Below are positions 8,789 through 17,566 of a DNA stretch of 64,000 bases, in pieces. Origin of the DNA: Marinigracilibium pacificum (GTDB lineage Bacteria; Bacteroidota; Bacteroidia; Cytophagales; Cyclobacteriaceae); the NCBI RefSeq assembly GCF_012926615.1, contig NZ_JABBNU010000010.1, positions 178,629 to 242,628 on the forward strand, read 5' to 3'. The notes under the pieces were generated by a model. That model was not told where the DNA came from, made no database searches, and saw only the letters and a list, made by a program, of their open reading frames with translations. The stretch's first letter is position 1. Every line of letters starts with the position of its first letter. The translations under genes were made by a program, and so were the position numbers.

Positions 8789-9439
8789 TTATTTCAAACT
8801 TTCAAGCTCCTTGATGGTAACTTCAGCCAATGAAGGTTTTACTATCGTGGCTTTGTTTAACACATCAGGATTTCCGATTCCTACTGTCAGGAAACCTCCA
8901 TTCTGTGCTGCTTCAATTCCTGCAACAGCGTCTTCAAAAACAATTGTATTTTCAACAGCAACACCTAATTGCTCAGCTCCCATTAGAAAAATCTGAGGAT
9001 CAGGTTTAGCTTTTGTTATCATTGTTCCATCAACTATAACATCAAAGAAATCCATCATATCAAGCAAGGTAAGGCATAGCTTTGCATTCTTGCTTGAAGA
9101 GCCAAGACCAATTTTGATATCATTCTGTTTTAAAGTTTTAAGGAAATCGAGGGTTCCTGGTAGTTCATCTCCAGGTGTCATTTCATTGACGAATTCTAAA
9201 TACCAATCATTTTTCTTAGCAGCAAGTTCATCCTTTCTCTCTTGAGAAATTTCCTTATTTCCCTTTTTAAGAATAATATCTAATGAATCCATTCGGGAAA
9301 CACCCTTCAACTCTTCATTATCCTCTTCGGTAAAGTTAATTCCGAGTTCTTCTGCTAATCTTTTCCAGGCTAAATAGTGATATTTTGCCGTATCAACGAT
9401 GACCCCGTCCAGGTCGAAAATACATGCTTTCACCTCCAT
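8789..9439 (-). CDS. pgmB: Beta-phosphoglucomutase
   Basis: The 216-residue HAD-superfamily protein begins with the motif I sequence FDLDGVIVDT (nucleophile D9, acid/base D11), followed by the helical cap, GLGSSSKNA (motif II serine), KAKPDPQIF (motif III lysine) and FEDAVAGIEAA (motif IV acids). Beta-PGM converts beta-glucose 1-phosphate to glucose 6-phosphate. It lies 26 bases upstream of the GH65 phosphorylase on the same strand, so the pair forms a short maltose-to-glucose-6-phosphate pathway. It is the first gene of the operon and carries the promoter. Confidence 0.93.
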   Translation of the reverse strand: MEVKACIFDLDGVIVDTAKYHYLAWKRLAEELGINFTEEDNEELKGVSRMDSLDIILKKGNKEISQERKDELAAKKNDWYLEFVNEMTPGDELPGTLDFLKTLKQNDIKIGLGSSSKNAKLCLTLLDMMDFFDVIVDGTMITKAKPDPQIFLMGAEQLGVAVENTIVFEDAVAGIEAAQNGGFLTVGIGNPDVLNKATIVKPSLAEVTIKELESLK

Positions 9440-9482
9440 TTTGAGTTGTCGTAATTAATGTCTACTTAGGTTATACAGTTGT

Positions 9483-9513
9483 CAAATATAAACCGCTGGT
9501 TAAATTGAACAAA
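9483..9513 (-). promoter_or_regulatory. Bacteroidota-type promoter of the pgmB-phosphorylase operon
   Basis: On the minus strand a -33 element TTTG (9510-9513) and a -7 element TATATTTG (9483-9490) are separated by exactly 19 bases, an excellent match to the Bacteroidota consensus. Transcription should start near 9477, giving a leader of about 40 bases before pgmB. Confidence 0.7.
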
Positions 9514-9569
9514 TAATCGAGGTAAAACTTAACTGGTGTTTTCCAGTGAATTGAATCTCAAATACTTCT

Positions 9570-9583
9570 CGCAAACGATTGAG
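9570..9583. promoter_or_regulatory. LacI-family operator-like site 1
   Basis: CGCAAACGATTGAG resembles the LacI/GalR operator pattern TGnAAnCGnTTnCA around the central CG, with mismatches at the outer positions. It lies about 57 bases upstream of the -33 element of the pgmB promoter. Confidence 0.4.
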
Positions 9584-9701
9584 ATTTATCCAAAATGCTT
9601 TTTAGCTCCCAAAAATAATTTCAAGTTTTTTTTTGAAAGCAATCTTATTTTGTCATCAAATTATAAAATCACATTATATTGATACTGAATTATTGATTTT
9701 A

Positions 9702-9715
9702 CGCAAACGGTTACA
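9702..9715. promoter_or_regulatory. LacI-family operator-like site 2
   Basis: CGCAAACGGTTACA fits the LacI/GalR pattern TGnAAnCGnTTnCA at all but the first fixed position, and shares CGCAAACGrTT with site 1. It lies between the maltose operon and the GNAT gene that starts at 9776, and could serve either. Confidence 0.45.
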
Positions 9716-9775
9716 TAAGAACCAGGGCAATTATTTGCTATTTTACTATTATAATTTACTTCAAGATTTTTAGAA

Positions 9776-10072
9776 ATGAACGAAGCAATAGAAATAAATC
9801 ACCGTGATGGAGAAACCAGGGGAGTTTTTTACATTCCAGGAGTTAATCGACGAAGATTAGCAGAAATCATATATTCAAGATCAGGTACGAAGTATATCAT
9901 TATTGAACACACTTTTGTTACAAATTCACTCAGAGGTAAGCAAATAGGTCGTGCTCTGGTCGATAAAGTTGTGGAATTGTCAGAAAAGGAATCAAGAAAA
10001 ATTATACCCATATGTCCGTATGCCAACAAATTAATGAAGTCTGATTCATCTTATCATTATATTATTGCATAA
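9776..10072 (+). CDS. Small GNAT-fold N-acetyltransferase (YidJ/Acetyltransf_CG type)
   Basis: The 98-residue protein is a minimal GNAT domain: IEHTFVTNSLRGKQIGRALVDKVVE forms the central strand and the acetyl-CoA pyrophosphate-binding loop (R-G-K-Q-I-G-R-A), and KIIPICPYA is the following strand. This short GCN5-like family (PF14542 type) is widespread and its substrates are mostly unknown. The stop overlaps the upstream end of the longest possible frame of the DUF547 gene, but the preferred start of that gene lies just downstream. Confidence 0.85.
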   Translation: MNEAIEINHRDGETRGVFYIPGVNRRRLAEIIYSRSGTKYIIIEHTFVTNSLRGKQIGRALVDKVVELSEKESRKIIPICPYANKLMKSDSSYHYIIA

Positions 10073-10085
10073 TCGAAAAAGTTTT

Positions 10086-10850
10086 ATGCGTTATCTGTTT
10101 ATCATATTTGTTTCTTTAATAAGTCTGGCAAGTTGTAATGGTCAGACATTTGAATTTGCTCAAAATACCACACCCCCAGACCATTCACCTTTCTCAACAT
10201 TGCTCAAAAAGTATGTTGATGATCAAGGAATGGTTGATTACAAAGGTCTTAGGGAAAACAAAAATATACTAGACAACTACCTTGAAACACTGAGTAACAA
10301 CCCTCCTTCTCAAAATTGGAGTGATAATGAACAATTAGCTTATTGGATTAATGCATATAACGGATTCACATTAAAACTAATAGTTGATAATTACCCGGTA
10401 AAAAGTATTAAAGATCTTCATCCCACAATAATGATTCCACTAGTTAAAACGGTGTGGCATAGGAAGTTTTTTAAGATAAATGGAGTTGACTTTAATCTTG
10501 ATGAAATTGAACACGGAATTTTAAGAAAACAGTTTAAAGAACCCAGAATTCATTTTGCCATAAATTGTGCTTCATTTTCTTGTCCTCCATTAAGAAATGA
10601 GGCTTTTACAGCAGAAAAATTAGATAGTCAGCTTCAAGAACAAGCTATATGGTTTATAAATGACTCAAAGAGAAACATTATAAAAGATGATGGTGAAGTC
10701 TACATATCTAAAATATTTAGCTGGTTTAAAGGAGATTTTACCAAGGAAATTTCTCTTATTGAATATCTGAACCAATACTCTTATACCAAAATTAACAGCG
10801 ATGCATCTATTAATTATATGGAATATGACTGGAATCTAAATGAACAATAA
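10086..10850 (+). CDS. DUF547 lipoprotein
   Basis: A 254-residue protein with a lipoprotein signal (MRYLFIIFVSLISLASC, Cys17) and a DUF547 domain: SPFSTLLKKYVDDQGMVDYKGL, LAYWINAYNGFTLKLI, and NCASFSCPPLRNEAF with two nearby cysteines. The fold is distantly transglutaminase-like, and the conserved Asn/Cys/His positions hint at an enzyme, but no reaction is established. I prefer the ATG at 10086 over 10065 because it starts at the signal peptide. It overlaps the following glycosyltransferase gene by 11 bases. Confidence 0.85.
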   Translation: MRYLFIIFVSLISLASCNGQTFEFAQNTTPPDHSPFSTLLKKYVDDQGMVDYKGLRENKNILDNYLETLSNNPPSQNWSDNEQLAYWINAYNGFTLKLIVDNYPVKSIKDLHPTIMIPLVKTVWHRKFFKINGVDFNLDEIEHGILRKQFKEPRIHFAINCASFSCPPLRNEAFTAEKLDSQLQEQAIWFINDSKRNIIKDDGEVYISKIFSWFKGDFTKEISLIEYLNQYSYTKINSDASINYMEYDWNLNEQ

Positions 10851-11538
10851 TTTATCAGTTATTATACCGGTACTTAATGAAGAAGAGAATTTAAAAAAAC
10901 TTATTCCTTACCTAACCTCATGTCTCGATTCCACTGATGAAATAATTATAGTTGACGGTGGAAGTGTTGATAATTCTAAAGGTGCTATCACGGAATCAAA
11001 TAATATCAAATGGCTGAACTCTAAAAAGTGCTCAAGAGCATCTCAATTAAACCTCGGAGCAATAAATGCAAACAACGATATTCTGTATTTCCTACATGCT
11101 GATGCCCGTCCTCCTACCTGTTTTAAAAAGTCAATAATCAAAGCTTTGGAAAATGGTCATCGTATGGGTGGGTTTAAAATGAAGCTTAAACCAAGATCCA
11201 GACTATCATTTTTAAGAATTAATTCATATCTGTCTGGAAAGAAAGGATTTTTTACTGGAGGTGGAGATCAATCACTATTTATTCGAAAGTCAGATTTTGA
11301 AAGCAGTGGAGGGTTTAATGAAAGGTATTCAATAATGGAGGACTTTGAGTTCTATCATCAAAATTTGAACATCTATGGTTATCATATTATCCAGAAAGAA
11401 ATTAAAGTATCATCAAGAAAGTATAAAAATAACATTTGGTTGTGGGTTAATTTCATTAATGGAGTAGCTTTGATTCGATTTTTTATGGGGCATAACCCTG
11501 AAAAGATCAAAAGTTTCTATTATAAAATGCTCAAGTAA
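10840..11538 (+). CDS. Family 2 glycosyltransferase, TIGR04283-like
   Basis: A 232-residue GT-A glycosyltransferase. It has the N-terminal SVIIPVLNEEENL, EIIIVDGGSVDNS, and YFLHADARPP, where HADA takes the place of the DXD metal site, followed by GGGDQSLFIRKSDFESSGGF and the MEDFEF acidic motif near the active site. This pattern fits the small-transferase subfamily often found with DUF547 or selenodomain proteins. Acceptor and sugar cannot be told. Start and upstream gene overlap, so translation is probably coupled. Confidence 0.85.
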   Translation: MNNNLSVIIPVLNEEENLKKLIPYLTSCLDSTDEIIIVDGGSVDNSKGAITESNNIKWLNSKKCSRASQLNLGAINANNDILYFLHADARPPTCFKKSIIKALENGHRMGGFKMKLKPRSRLSFLRINSYLSGKKGFFTGGGDQSLFIRKSDFESSGGFNERYSIMEDFEFYHQNLNIYGYHIIQKEIKVSSRKYKNNIWLWVNFINGVALIRFFMGHNPEKIKSFYYKMLK

Positions 11539-11541
11539 AGA

Positions 11542-11763
11542 ATGTTCAATAAGGAAATACTTAAGGATATAGTAACTGTCAAAATGCCTTTTGGGAAGTA
11601 CAAGGACAGATTAATAGCAGATCTGCCAATCCACTACCTGGAGTGGTTTAAACGTGAAGGATTTCCACAAGGGAAATTAGGTGTATTGCTAGAAACGACT
11701 TTAGAAATCAAAATGAATGGGCTTGAGGAAATTATCTATAACTTAAAAAAGATGTACAAATAA
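11542..11763 (+). CDS. DUF3820 family protein
   Basis: This 73-residue protein matches the DUF3820 pattern closely: MPFGKYKDRLIADLPIHYLEWF, then GFPQGKLGVLL and EIKMNGLEEI. The segment resembles the exonuclease-like C-terminal module found in some DNA repair proteins, but function is not established. It follows the glycosyltransferase by three bases and is followed by a terminator, so it ends the operon. Confidence 0.85.
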   Translation: MFNKEILKDIVTVKMPFGKYKDRLIADLPIHYLEWFKREGFPQGKLGVLLETTLEIKMNGLEEIIYNLKKMYK

Positions 11764-11766
11764 AAT

Positions 11767-11788
11767 AGGAGGCTAATTTTAGCCCCCT
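11767..11788. terminator. Hairpin terminator between convergent genes
   Basis: A near-perfect ten-base stem (AGGAGGCTAA with TTAGCCCCCT, one mismatch) closes a tiny loop. It sits between the end of the DUF3820 gene and the end of the minus-strand lipoprotein gene, and can serve both. There is no strong U tract on the plus strand. Confidence 0.5.
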
Positions 11789-11818
11789 GTTTGCAAGTAA
11801 ATCAAGAAAATTCTTTAT

Positions 11819-12535
11819 TTAGTTTTCAAACTCAATATTTACTTCAAATAAAGAATCGTCCTCCCCATTATCTTTTAAATTTTTAAGTATCATTTCGTAA
11901 AGTGAACTATTATCATCTTCACTGATAACTAGAATATTATTTTGATCTTTACTCCCTTTAAAAATTAAAGCTGAATCTATACTATCAAAAATTCTTTCGG
12001 CATTAAATTTTATCTCTACTAGTTCTTTACCTTCAAATTCAAGATTACTTTCTGATTGAAGTTCAATCTCCAGATAATCAGATATTCTTAACTCAAAAGG
12101 AATAGAAATATCCTCTGAATCTGTGAATACACCCTTTAAAAGTAAGGCATAATCATCCTTCTCATTATCAAGCTTTAACCCGAATTTGATGTTCTCATAA
12201 GTTCCTTTAGCTAGACTTAATTGAGGTAATACAGGACTTGACTCTCCGGTCAACAAATTTAATCTTGTCTTGGTATTACTCTCTATTTCGATTTCTGTTT
12301 TATTACTTCCGGCATGAAAATAAACTTCCTCCAGACTAAATGATGCGTCGGTAAATAGTAATTCAATATTATTTGAATCAGCTTCATAGGGTGTTGCTAT
12401 ACTCGAAGGATTCATTTTAACATCATAAATTAACTTACTGTCATTCGGTGAAGTTTTGTCGTCAGAGCAAGAAGCTAAAATTAAAAAAGAGATAACTAAT
12501 AGGGCTGAAAGATTATAAAACTTGCTGATTATCAT
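11819..12535 (-). CDS. Lipoprotein of unknown function
   Basis: The product of about 238 residues has a lipoprotein signal with LASC lipobox, then a beta-rich, strongly acidic domain with no close recognition; the strand pattern is reminiscent of DUF4382-type surface lipoproteins, but I am not sure. It ends in an acidic tail. I chose the ATG at 12535, where the signal starts MIISKFYNL; an ATG at 12562 adds nine residues. It is transcribed alone, convergent with the glycosyltransferase operon. Confidence 0.65.
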   Translation of the reverse strand: MIISKFYNLSALLVISFLILASCSDDKTSPNDSKLIYDVKMNPSSIATPYEADSNNIELLFTDASFSLEEVYFHAGSNKTEIEIESNTKTRLNLLTGESSPVLPQLSLAKGTYENIKFGLKLDNEKDDYALLLKGVFTDSEDISIPFELRISDYLEIELQSESNLEFEGKELVEIKFNAERIFDSIDSALIFKGSKDQNNILVISEDDNSSLYEMILKNLKDNGEDDSLFEVNIEFEN

Positions 12536-12698
12536 AAAGTTAAAAATTTGATTTTTTTTCAATAATTTTCAAACAGCATGCCATCGTAACATTTTTGTGA
12601 TAATTTTTTTAACAAAATGTAAGAAAATCATCCAATCTATATGATTTAATATCCGTTATAACAGTAAAAAGCTATCAAAAGTCAATAATTGAGAAATC

Positions 12699-13190
12699 AT
12701 GAATAGAATAATTCTTATTTTATTAATCAGTTCAGCTGTTTTATTCAGTTCCTGCGGGCAATCAGATCCACAAAATGTAGAATCTATGAACAACCATAAA
12801 TTCACAGTTGTTAAGTCTGACAGTGAATGGAAAACTGTTTTGACAGATGAAGAATATAAAGTTCTAAGAGAAAAAGGAACAGAAAGAGCGTTTACAGGAA
12901 AATTTGATAAACATTATGATGATGGTGTATATACCTGTGCCGCTTGTGGTACCAAATTATTTTCATCAGATACCAAATTTAATAGTGGTTCCGGATGGCC
13001 GAGCTTCTATGCTCCCTACTCTAAAAAGAATGTGTTACTAATTGAAGATAAGTCTTTGGGTATGCTAAGGACAGAAGTTGTATGCTCGTCATGTGGTGGT
13101 CACCTGGGACATGTTTTTGATGATGGACCAAATCCAACAGGACTTAGATATTGTATTAATTCAGTTTCTCTGGATTTTGAGAAAAAGTAA
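12699..13190 (+). CDS. msrB: Peptide-methionine (R)-S-oxide reductase, secreted lipoprotein
   Basis: A 163-residue MsrB with a lipobox (LFSSC, Cys19), so it is probably anchored in the periplasm or outer membrane. The catalytic domain has both zinc-binding CxxC pairs (C80/C83 and C129/C132), the GSGWPSF loop, [14 protein letters not shown], and the catalytic cysteine C152 in RYCINS. It reduces the R epimer of oxidised methionine in proteins. The partner MsrA is encoded at 36271-36804 without a signal sequence. Convergent with the GH113-like gene, separated by one base. Confidence 0.93.
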   Translation: MNRIILILLISSAVLFSSCGQSDPQNVESMNNHKFTVVKSDSEWKTVLTDEEYKVLREKGTERAFTGKFDKHYDDGVYTCAACGTKLFSSDTKFNSGSGWPSFYAPYSKKNVLLIEDKSLGMLRTEVVCSSCGGHLGHVFDDGPNPTGLRYCINSVSLDFEKK

Positions 13191-13191
13191 T

Positions 13192-14214
13192 CTAATAGCC
13201 TGAATTATAATGCTTTTTTATAATATCCTCAGCCTTTTTCCCTTGAAAAATAAAAGCATCTCTTTGGTGGAATTCTTGGCTGGGAATAGTTTTCATGAAA
13301 TATTTCCAGCTAAATCCACCATACCACCATTCCTCATTTCTGAAAACCGATAACAACGCATCATAAGCTAGAGCCTGATTTTCTTCATTATAGCTTTCAT
13401 TTTCAACCGACCAATGACCTTTATGTGAATTGGTTTTACTCATGTAACCATATTCAGTAAAAATAATCGGCTTCTTTATATCATTCTCAAATGATTTCAA
13501 TTCTTGTAACCATGGATCCCAGGCATTTTTTAATGATTCAATATTTAACGAATCATCATTTTTGACCGGAAGCGGGAAATAAGCATTAATACCGACTATA
13601 TCCACCTCATCCCAAAATTGAATATCAGAATAGTTGTCCCAATTAGCTGAATATAATATTTTACCCTTATAAATAGTCCTTATATCTGATATCAATGTTT
13701 TCCATTTCTCCGGATACATTTTAGTCAGATGCCTGAATTCATTTCCAATAGAAAATAATTCCACATTTAATGAATCCGCTACCCTGGCATAATTCCTTAT
13801 ATAATCAGTATAATTACTGAACCATTGGTCAACTGAATCTATATCAAGCTTAAAGTCACCCGGCCAGCCCTCTCCAGGAACCCAGATATGAGGTTTTAGT
13901 AATACTTCAAGATTTTTGTCATGAGCCTGTTTGATGGTCTGTATTACACCTTCATCTTTTTCTCCCCACCATTGTCGTGAATGATTAAAAACAACTTTGG
14001 TATGCCCGTTTCTTGAAAATCCAAAAGGGATAATTGCTACATGGGAAACTCCCATTTCTTTAAGAGAATCAAAATATACAGGATCAAATGGTTGTGGTGG
14101 AGCTACAAGACTAACTCCCCTGTATTTTATCTTGGAATGAGAATGCGAAGTATCATTAGTTTTACCGCAGGATATAACCAATATAGATATAACTACAACT
14201 AATAAACTTCGCAT
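13192..14214 (-). CDS. GH113-like glycoside hydrolase lipoprotein
   Basis: A 340-residue TIM-barrel hydrolase with a lipobox (VISC, Cys16). Family GH113 features are visible: YRGVSLVAP start of the barrel, LEVLLKPHIWV, SIGNEF with E159 as likely acid/base, and IIFTEYGY with E254 as likely nucleophile, at the ends of strands 4 and 7. GH113 enzymes act on beta-mannan or related glycans; the exact substrate here is unknown. The start codon is three bases from the dispersed inverted-repeat motif at 14214. Confidence 0.8.
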   Translation of the reverse strand: MRSLLVVVISILVISCGKTNDTSHSHSKIKYRGVSLVAPPQPFDPVYFDSLKEMGVSHVAIIPFGFSRNGHTKVVFNHSRQWWGEKDEGVIQTIKQAHDKNLEVLLKPHIWVPGEGWPGDFKLDIDSVDQWFSNYTDYIRNYARVADSLNVELFSIGNEFRHLTKMYPEKWKTLISDIRTIYKGKILYSANWDNYSDIQFWDEVDIVGINAYFPLPVKNDDSLNIESLKNAWDPWLQELKSFENDIKKPIIFTEYGYMSKTNSHKGHWSVENESYNEENQALAYDALLSVFRNEEWWYGGFSWKYFMKTIPSQEFHQRDAFIFQGKKAEDIIKKHYNSGY

Positions 14215-14231
14215 ATTAAGTATTCTAAATA
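14214..14231 (+). repeat. Dispersed 18-bp inverted-repeat motif, copy 1
   Basis: TATTAAGTATTCTAAATA, an exact match to the family consensus TATTwAG-TATw-CTwAATA. It almost fills the 20-base gap between the GH113-like gene and the HMA gene and abuts the start codon at 14212-14214. Confidence 0.7.
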
Positions 14232-14234
14232 AAA

Positions 14235-14447
14235 TTAGATTTTATCAATCTTAAATCCGGCTTTCACCACAGCATCGATAACCTGCTGCGGATCTGCATC
14301 GCCATCAAAAGTAACTGATAAAATCTTATCCGGATTATCCGTATCTACTTTCCATTCGTCTACATCATCAAGTTCATTAAGAAAGGGTGTAACTGATTTT
14401 ATACAGTTTCCACAATTTATATTTGTCTTGAATTTGATACTTTCCAT
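14235..14447 (-). CDS. Heavy-metal-associated domain protein, copper chaperone-like
   Basis: A 70-residue single HMA (ferredoxin-like) domain with a metal-binding pair C12/C15 in INCGNC. Such proteins carry Cu(I) to export ATPases. The gene lies ten bases downstream of copA on the same strand, so the two are co-transcribed. The domain lacks the usual methionine before the first cysteine (MxCxxC), here N-C-G-N-C, which may alter affinity. The name is by analogy with CopZ-type chaperones. Confidence 0.88.
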   Translation of the reverse strand: MESIKFKTNINCGNCIKSVTPFLNELDDVDEWKVDTDNPDKILSVTFDGDADPQQVIDAVVKAGFKIDKI

Positions 14448-14457
14448 AAGTTATAAA

Positions 14458-16698
14458 TTATCTTTTATTTCTTAATAATAAACTATTTGTAACAACTGAA
14501 ACTGAACTAAACGCCATTGCAGCACCAGCTATCATCGGGTTTAGTAACCATCCGGTAATTGGATATAAAACTCCGGCTGCGATTGGCAAAGCAACAATAT
14601 TATATATAAATGCCCAAAATAGATTTTGTTTTATGGTATTAGTTGAATTCCGGCTTAATTTAATTGCCTGGATAATTTTAGAAAGATCACCTTTCATCAA
14701 TATTATTCCTGCACTATCAATTGCGACATCTGTTCCTGTTCCCATAGCAATTCCAGTATCAGCAAGTGCCAGTGCTTCAGCATCATTAATGCCATCGCCA
14801 GCCATCGCCACATTAAAATTCTTTGATTGAAGCTCTTTTATGATCTTTCCCTTATCTGTAGGCATCAAATCTGATTGATAATGCCTGATACCAACTTCTT
14901 TTGCAACTGCTTTGGCCGTTACATGATTGTCACCAGTCAGCATTTCAACCTCTACACCCTCATCTCTTAGCTTTTCTATTGCCTCTTTTATACCAGGCTT
15001 AACCTTGTCTTCAATAATAGCAAAACATACAATTTCACCATTTCTTGAAACATAGACTTTCGTACCTGCTTTAAGATCATATTCAATATGCTTTGCCTTT
15101 ATATATGGATCTAACAACCGGGCATTGTGATCCTCCATCATCTTTAAGTTTCCAATGGCAAAGCTGGTACCCTCGATTTTCCCTACAATACCTTTTCCTG
15201 GTTGATTTTGAGGATTTTCTACTTCTATTTCAACTATGTTGTGATTTTCATTTTGTAACCCATCAATAATTGACTTTGCCAATGGGTGTTCAGATTGCTT
15301 CTCAAGTGAAAATATTGAACTTTCAAGTTCTCTTTTTTCTTTAGGACCAAGCCCATTCATCCATACAATCTCTTTTAATTGTGGTTTTCCCTCTGTTATT
15401 GTACCAGTTTTATCTAAAACCAGGATATCTGTTTTATGTAAAGAGTCAAGACTATCTGCATTACGGATTAAAATTCCCTGGTCAGCTCCATTACCAATAC
15501 CTGCCATCAAAGCTGTTGGTGTAGCTAAACCAAGGGCACATGGACATGCAATAATCAGCACAGTAACTAATACAGACATTGCATGAGATAATTCAGGTGA
15601 AGGACCTATGAAATACCAGCATAAAGCTGAAACAACTGCAATAGCAATAACTATTGGAATAAATACAGCTGAAATCTTATCAGCAACTTGTTGAGCTTTT
15701 GGTTTATCAGCCTGAGCATTTTGTACCATCGAGATAATCTGGGAAAGCAGAGTATCAGAGCCTACTTTGGTTGCCAGTACCTTAAGAGCCCCATTTCCAT
15801 TAACGGCACCGGTATAAACAATGTCTTTCTTTGTTTTAAAAACAGGTACAGGCTCACCTGTAATCATACTTTCATCGAGGTAACTCTCTCCTCTCTTTAT
15901 CTTTCCATCTACTGGAATTCTTGCTCCTGGCTTAATTAAAACCAGATCCCCGGCAATAACTTCCTCAACGGAAACTTCAATCTCTTCTCCATTTCGAATA
16001 ATTGATACGGTAGAAGGTTGAAGCTTAATAAGATTTTTTATTGCAGATGTTGTTTTCGATTTTGCACGTTCTTCAAGAAATCTGCCTATTAGAATAAGAG
16101 TAATAATTACAACTGCTGACTCAAAATATATATGTGGCTCAATACCTCGTGACAACAAGTATTGTGGATTTATTGTATTGAATACACTATATACAAATGC
16201 TATTCCTGTACTCAAGGCAACTAAAGTATCCATGGAAAGCTGTCCATGTCGAATTCTCTTATATGCATTAGCATAAAATTCGCTTCCTGCATAAAATAAT
16301 ACCGGAATACTAAACATCAATGATATTTCTGCTGCAAACGGAATTTGATTATTCAGAATCATCGATATAATAAATACCGGCACTGTGAAAATTATTGATA
16401 TGATTAGCTTCCTTTTTAATAGAGCCAGTCTTACTCCTTCGCGCTGCTCTGTTTCTTTAACCTGTTCTCCGGCAGATCCAAGAATTAATCCATAACCAAT
16501 TTTCCTGGCAGCAGACTCCAGCATCTCTTCATTTACAAGGTCTTGATGGAATTTTATATCTGCAGACTGATTAGCATAATTCACGTTTACTGAAGCTACT
16601 CCATCAAGTTCCTTTAAATACGACTCTAACGAAGTAGCACATGATGCACAGGTCATCCCTGTAACCGATGTATTTATATGTTTGATATCACTATTCAT
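14458..16698 (-). CDS. copA: Copper-translocating P1B-type ATPase
   Basis: A 746-residue heavy-metal ATPase. An N-terminal HMA domain carries GMTCASC (C17, C20). Membrane segments lead to the CPC motif at about 386-388, which together with the family context points to Cu(I) or Ag(I) export. The catalytic domain has DKTGTITEG (phosphorylated Asp near 426), SEHPLAKSI (nucleotide-binding His), and GDGINDAEAL near 633. It pumps copper out of the cytoplasm. A single N-terminal HMA and the small chaperone gene downstream complete the unit. Confidence 0.95.
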   Translation of the reverse strand: MNSDIKHINTSVTGMTCASCATSLESYLKELDGVASVNVNYANQSADIKFHQDLVNEEMLESAARKIGYGLILGSAGEQVKETEQREGVRLALLKRKLIISIIFTVPVFIISMILNNQIPFAAEISLMFSIPVLFYAGSEFYANAYKRIRHGQLSMDTLVALSTGIAFVYSVFNTINPQYLLSRGIEPHIYFESAVVIITLILIGRFLEERAKSKTTSAIKNLIKLQPSTVSIIRNGEEIEVSVEEVIAGDLVLIKPGARIPVDGKIKRGESYLDESMITGEPVPVFKTKKDIVYTGAVNGNGALKVLATKVGSDTLLSQIISMVQNAQADKPKAQQVADKISAVFIPIVIAIAVVSALCWYFIGPSPELSHAMSVLVTVLIIACPCALGLATPTALMAGIGNGADQGILIRNADSLDSLHKTDILVLDKTGTITEGKPQLKEIVWMNGLGPKEKRELESSIFSLEKQSEHPLAKSIIDGLQNENHNIVEIEVENPQNQPGKGIVGKIEGTSFAIGNLKMMEDHNARLLDPYIKAKHIEYDLKAGTKVYVSRNGEIVCFAIIEDKVKPGIKEAIEKLRDEGVEVEMLTGDNHVTAKAVAKEVGIRHYQSDLMPTDKGKIIKELQSKNFNVAMAGDGINDAEALALADTGIAMGTGTDVAIDSAGIILMKGDLSKIIQAIKLSRNSTNTIKQNLFWAFIYNIVALPIAAGVLYPITGWLLNPMIAGAAMAFSSVSVVTNSLLLRNKR

Positions 16699-16867
16699 TT
16701 AATTTAACTCAAATCATTAATTCAGAACGTAAATAATGAGTTAGTGTTGGCCATATTTATATCTAATTCAACATGTATCTTACCTGCCAAATATTTGAAG
16801 TTTATATCTTTCAATTATAACTTACAATAATAGTATTTAGCAAACTTTATTATAGTAGAAACTGTTT

Positions 16868-17566
16868 ATGCTTTCCAGAGATTTATTTGTTTACCATTCA
16901 CAATTGCAAGAGAATTTTCCAGCCGAAAATATTCCCGCCCACATAAAGGTCTTGTACCCTTATGAAAGTCAGCAAACTCTTGAAAACATTAAACTTTTCT
17001 TTGAAAAATATTATAAGGACGAGAGAAACAGAACAATAATTCTTGGTATTAACCCCGGAAGATTTGGAGCTGGCGTTACCGGGATCCCATTTACTGACCC
17101 TGTGTTTATGGACAGTATATTAGGAATATCGAATAATTACAATAAAAAACACGAACTTTCATCTCAATTCATTTACAAAATGATAGATGCTTATGGTGGT
17201 CCGGAACTTTACTATAATGATGTTATTGTTAGTGCTGTTTCTCCTCTTGGCTTTGAGCAAGATGGTAAAAACCTGAACTACTACGATGATAAGGGCTTAA
17301 AGAACAAAATCTATGATTATGCTGTTTACCAGCTTAGAAAGCTCATTAATATTGTCGGACCCCAAAAACAAATCATTAGTCTGGGTGGTGGTAAAAACCA
17401 GGATTATCTGGAAAAACTAAATGAAAAAGAAAAGCTTGTAGATAAGATCGTTGCTTTACCTCACCCCAGATACATAATGCAATACAAACGAAAATCTCTT
17501 GAAGACCATATTGATAATTATGTAAGTACCATCAGATCAGTCGTCGATATTAACCGAAAGATCTGA
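16868..17566 (+). CDS. SMUG2-like uracil-DNA glycosylase family protein
   Basis: The 232-residue product has the UDG-superfamily motif LGINPGRFGAGVTGIPFTD, which holds the water-activating and phenylalanine-stacking part of the fold, and the C-terminal LPHPRYIMQYKRK with the conserved His and intercalation loop. This combination is typical of the SMUG2 (formerly DUF4918) family of single-strand-selective glycosylases in Bacteroidota and related groups. It removes deaminated bases to start base excision repair. The 3' end overlaps the end of the helicase gene by 30 bases in convergent orientation. Confidence 0.85.
   Translation: MLSRDLFVYHSQLQENFPAENIPAHIKVLYPYESQQTLENIKLFFEKYYKDERNRTIILGINPGRFGAGVTGIPFTDPVFMDSILGISNNYNKKHELSSQFIYKMIDAYGGPELYYNDVIVSAVSPLGFEQDGKNLNYYDDKGLKNKIYDYAVYQLRKLINIVGPQKQIISLGGGKNQDYLEKLNEKEKLVDKIVALPHPRYIMQYKRKSLEDHIDNYVSTIRSVVDINRKI

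Larger units (their letters stand above)
9440..9775. other. Divergent intergenic region of the maltose operon
   Basis: This 336-base gap holds no convincing gene or RNA gene. It contains the promoter of the pgmB operon and two LacI-type operator-like sites, listed separately. The rest is AT-rich, including a run of nine T at about 9628. Confidence 0.6.

Noticed and set aside
9628-9640. Homopolymer T run as a terminator
   Set aside because: No stem precedes it on either strand; it is just AT-rich spacer.
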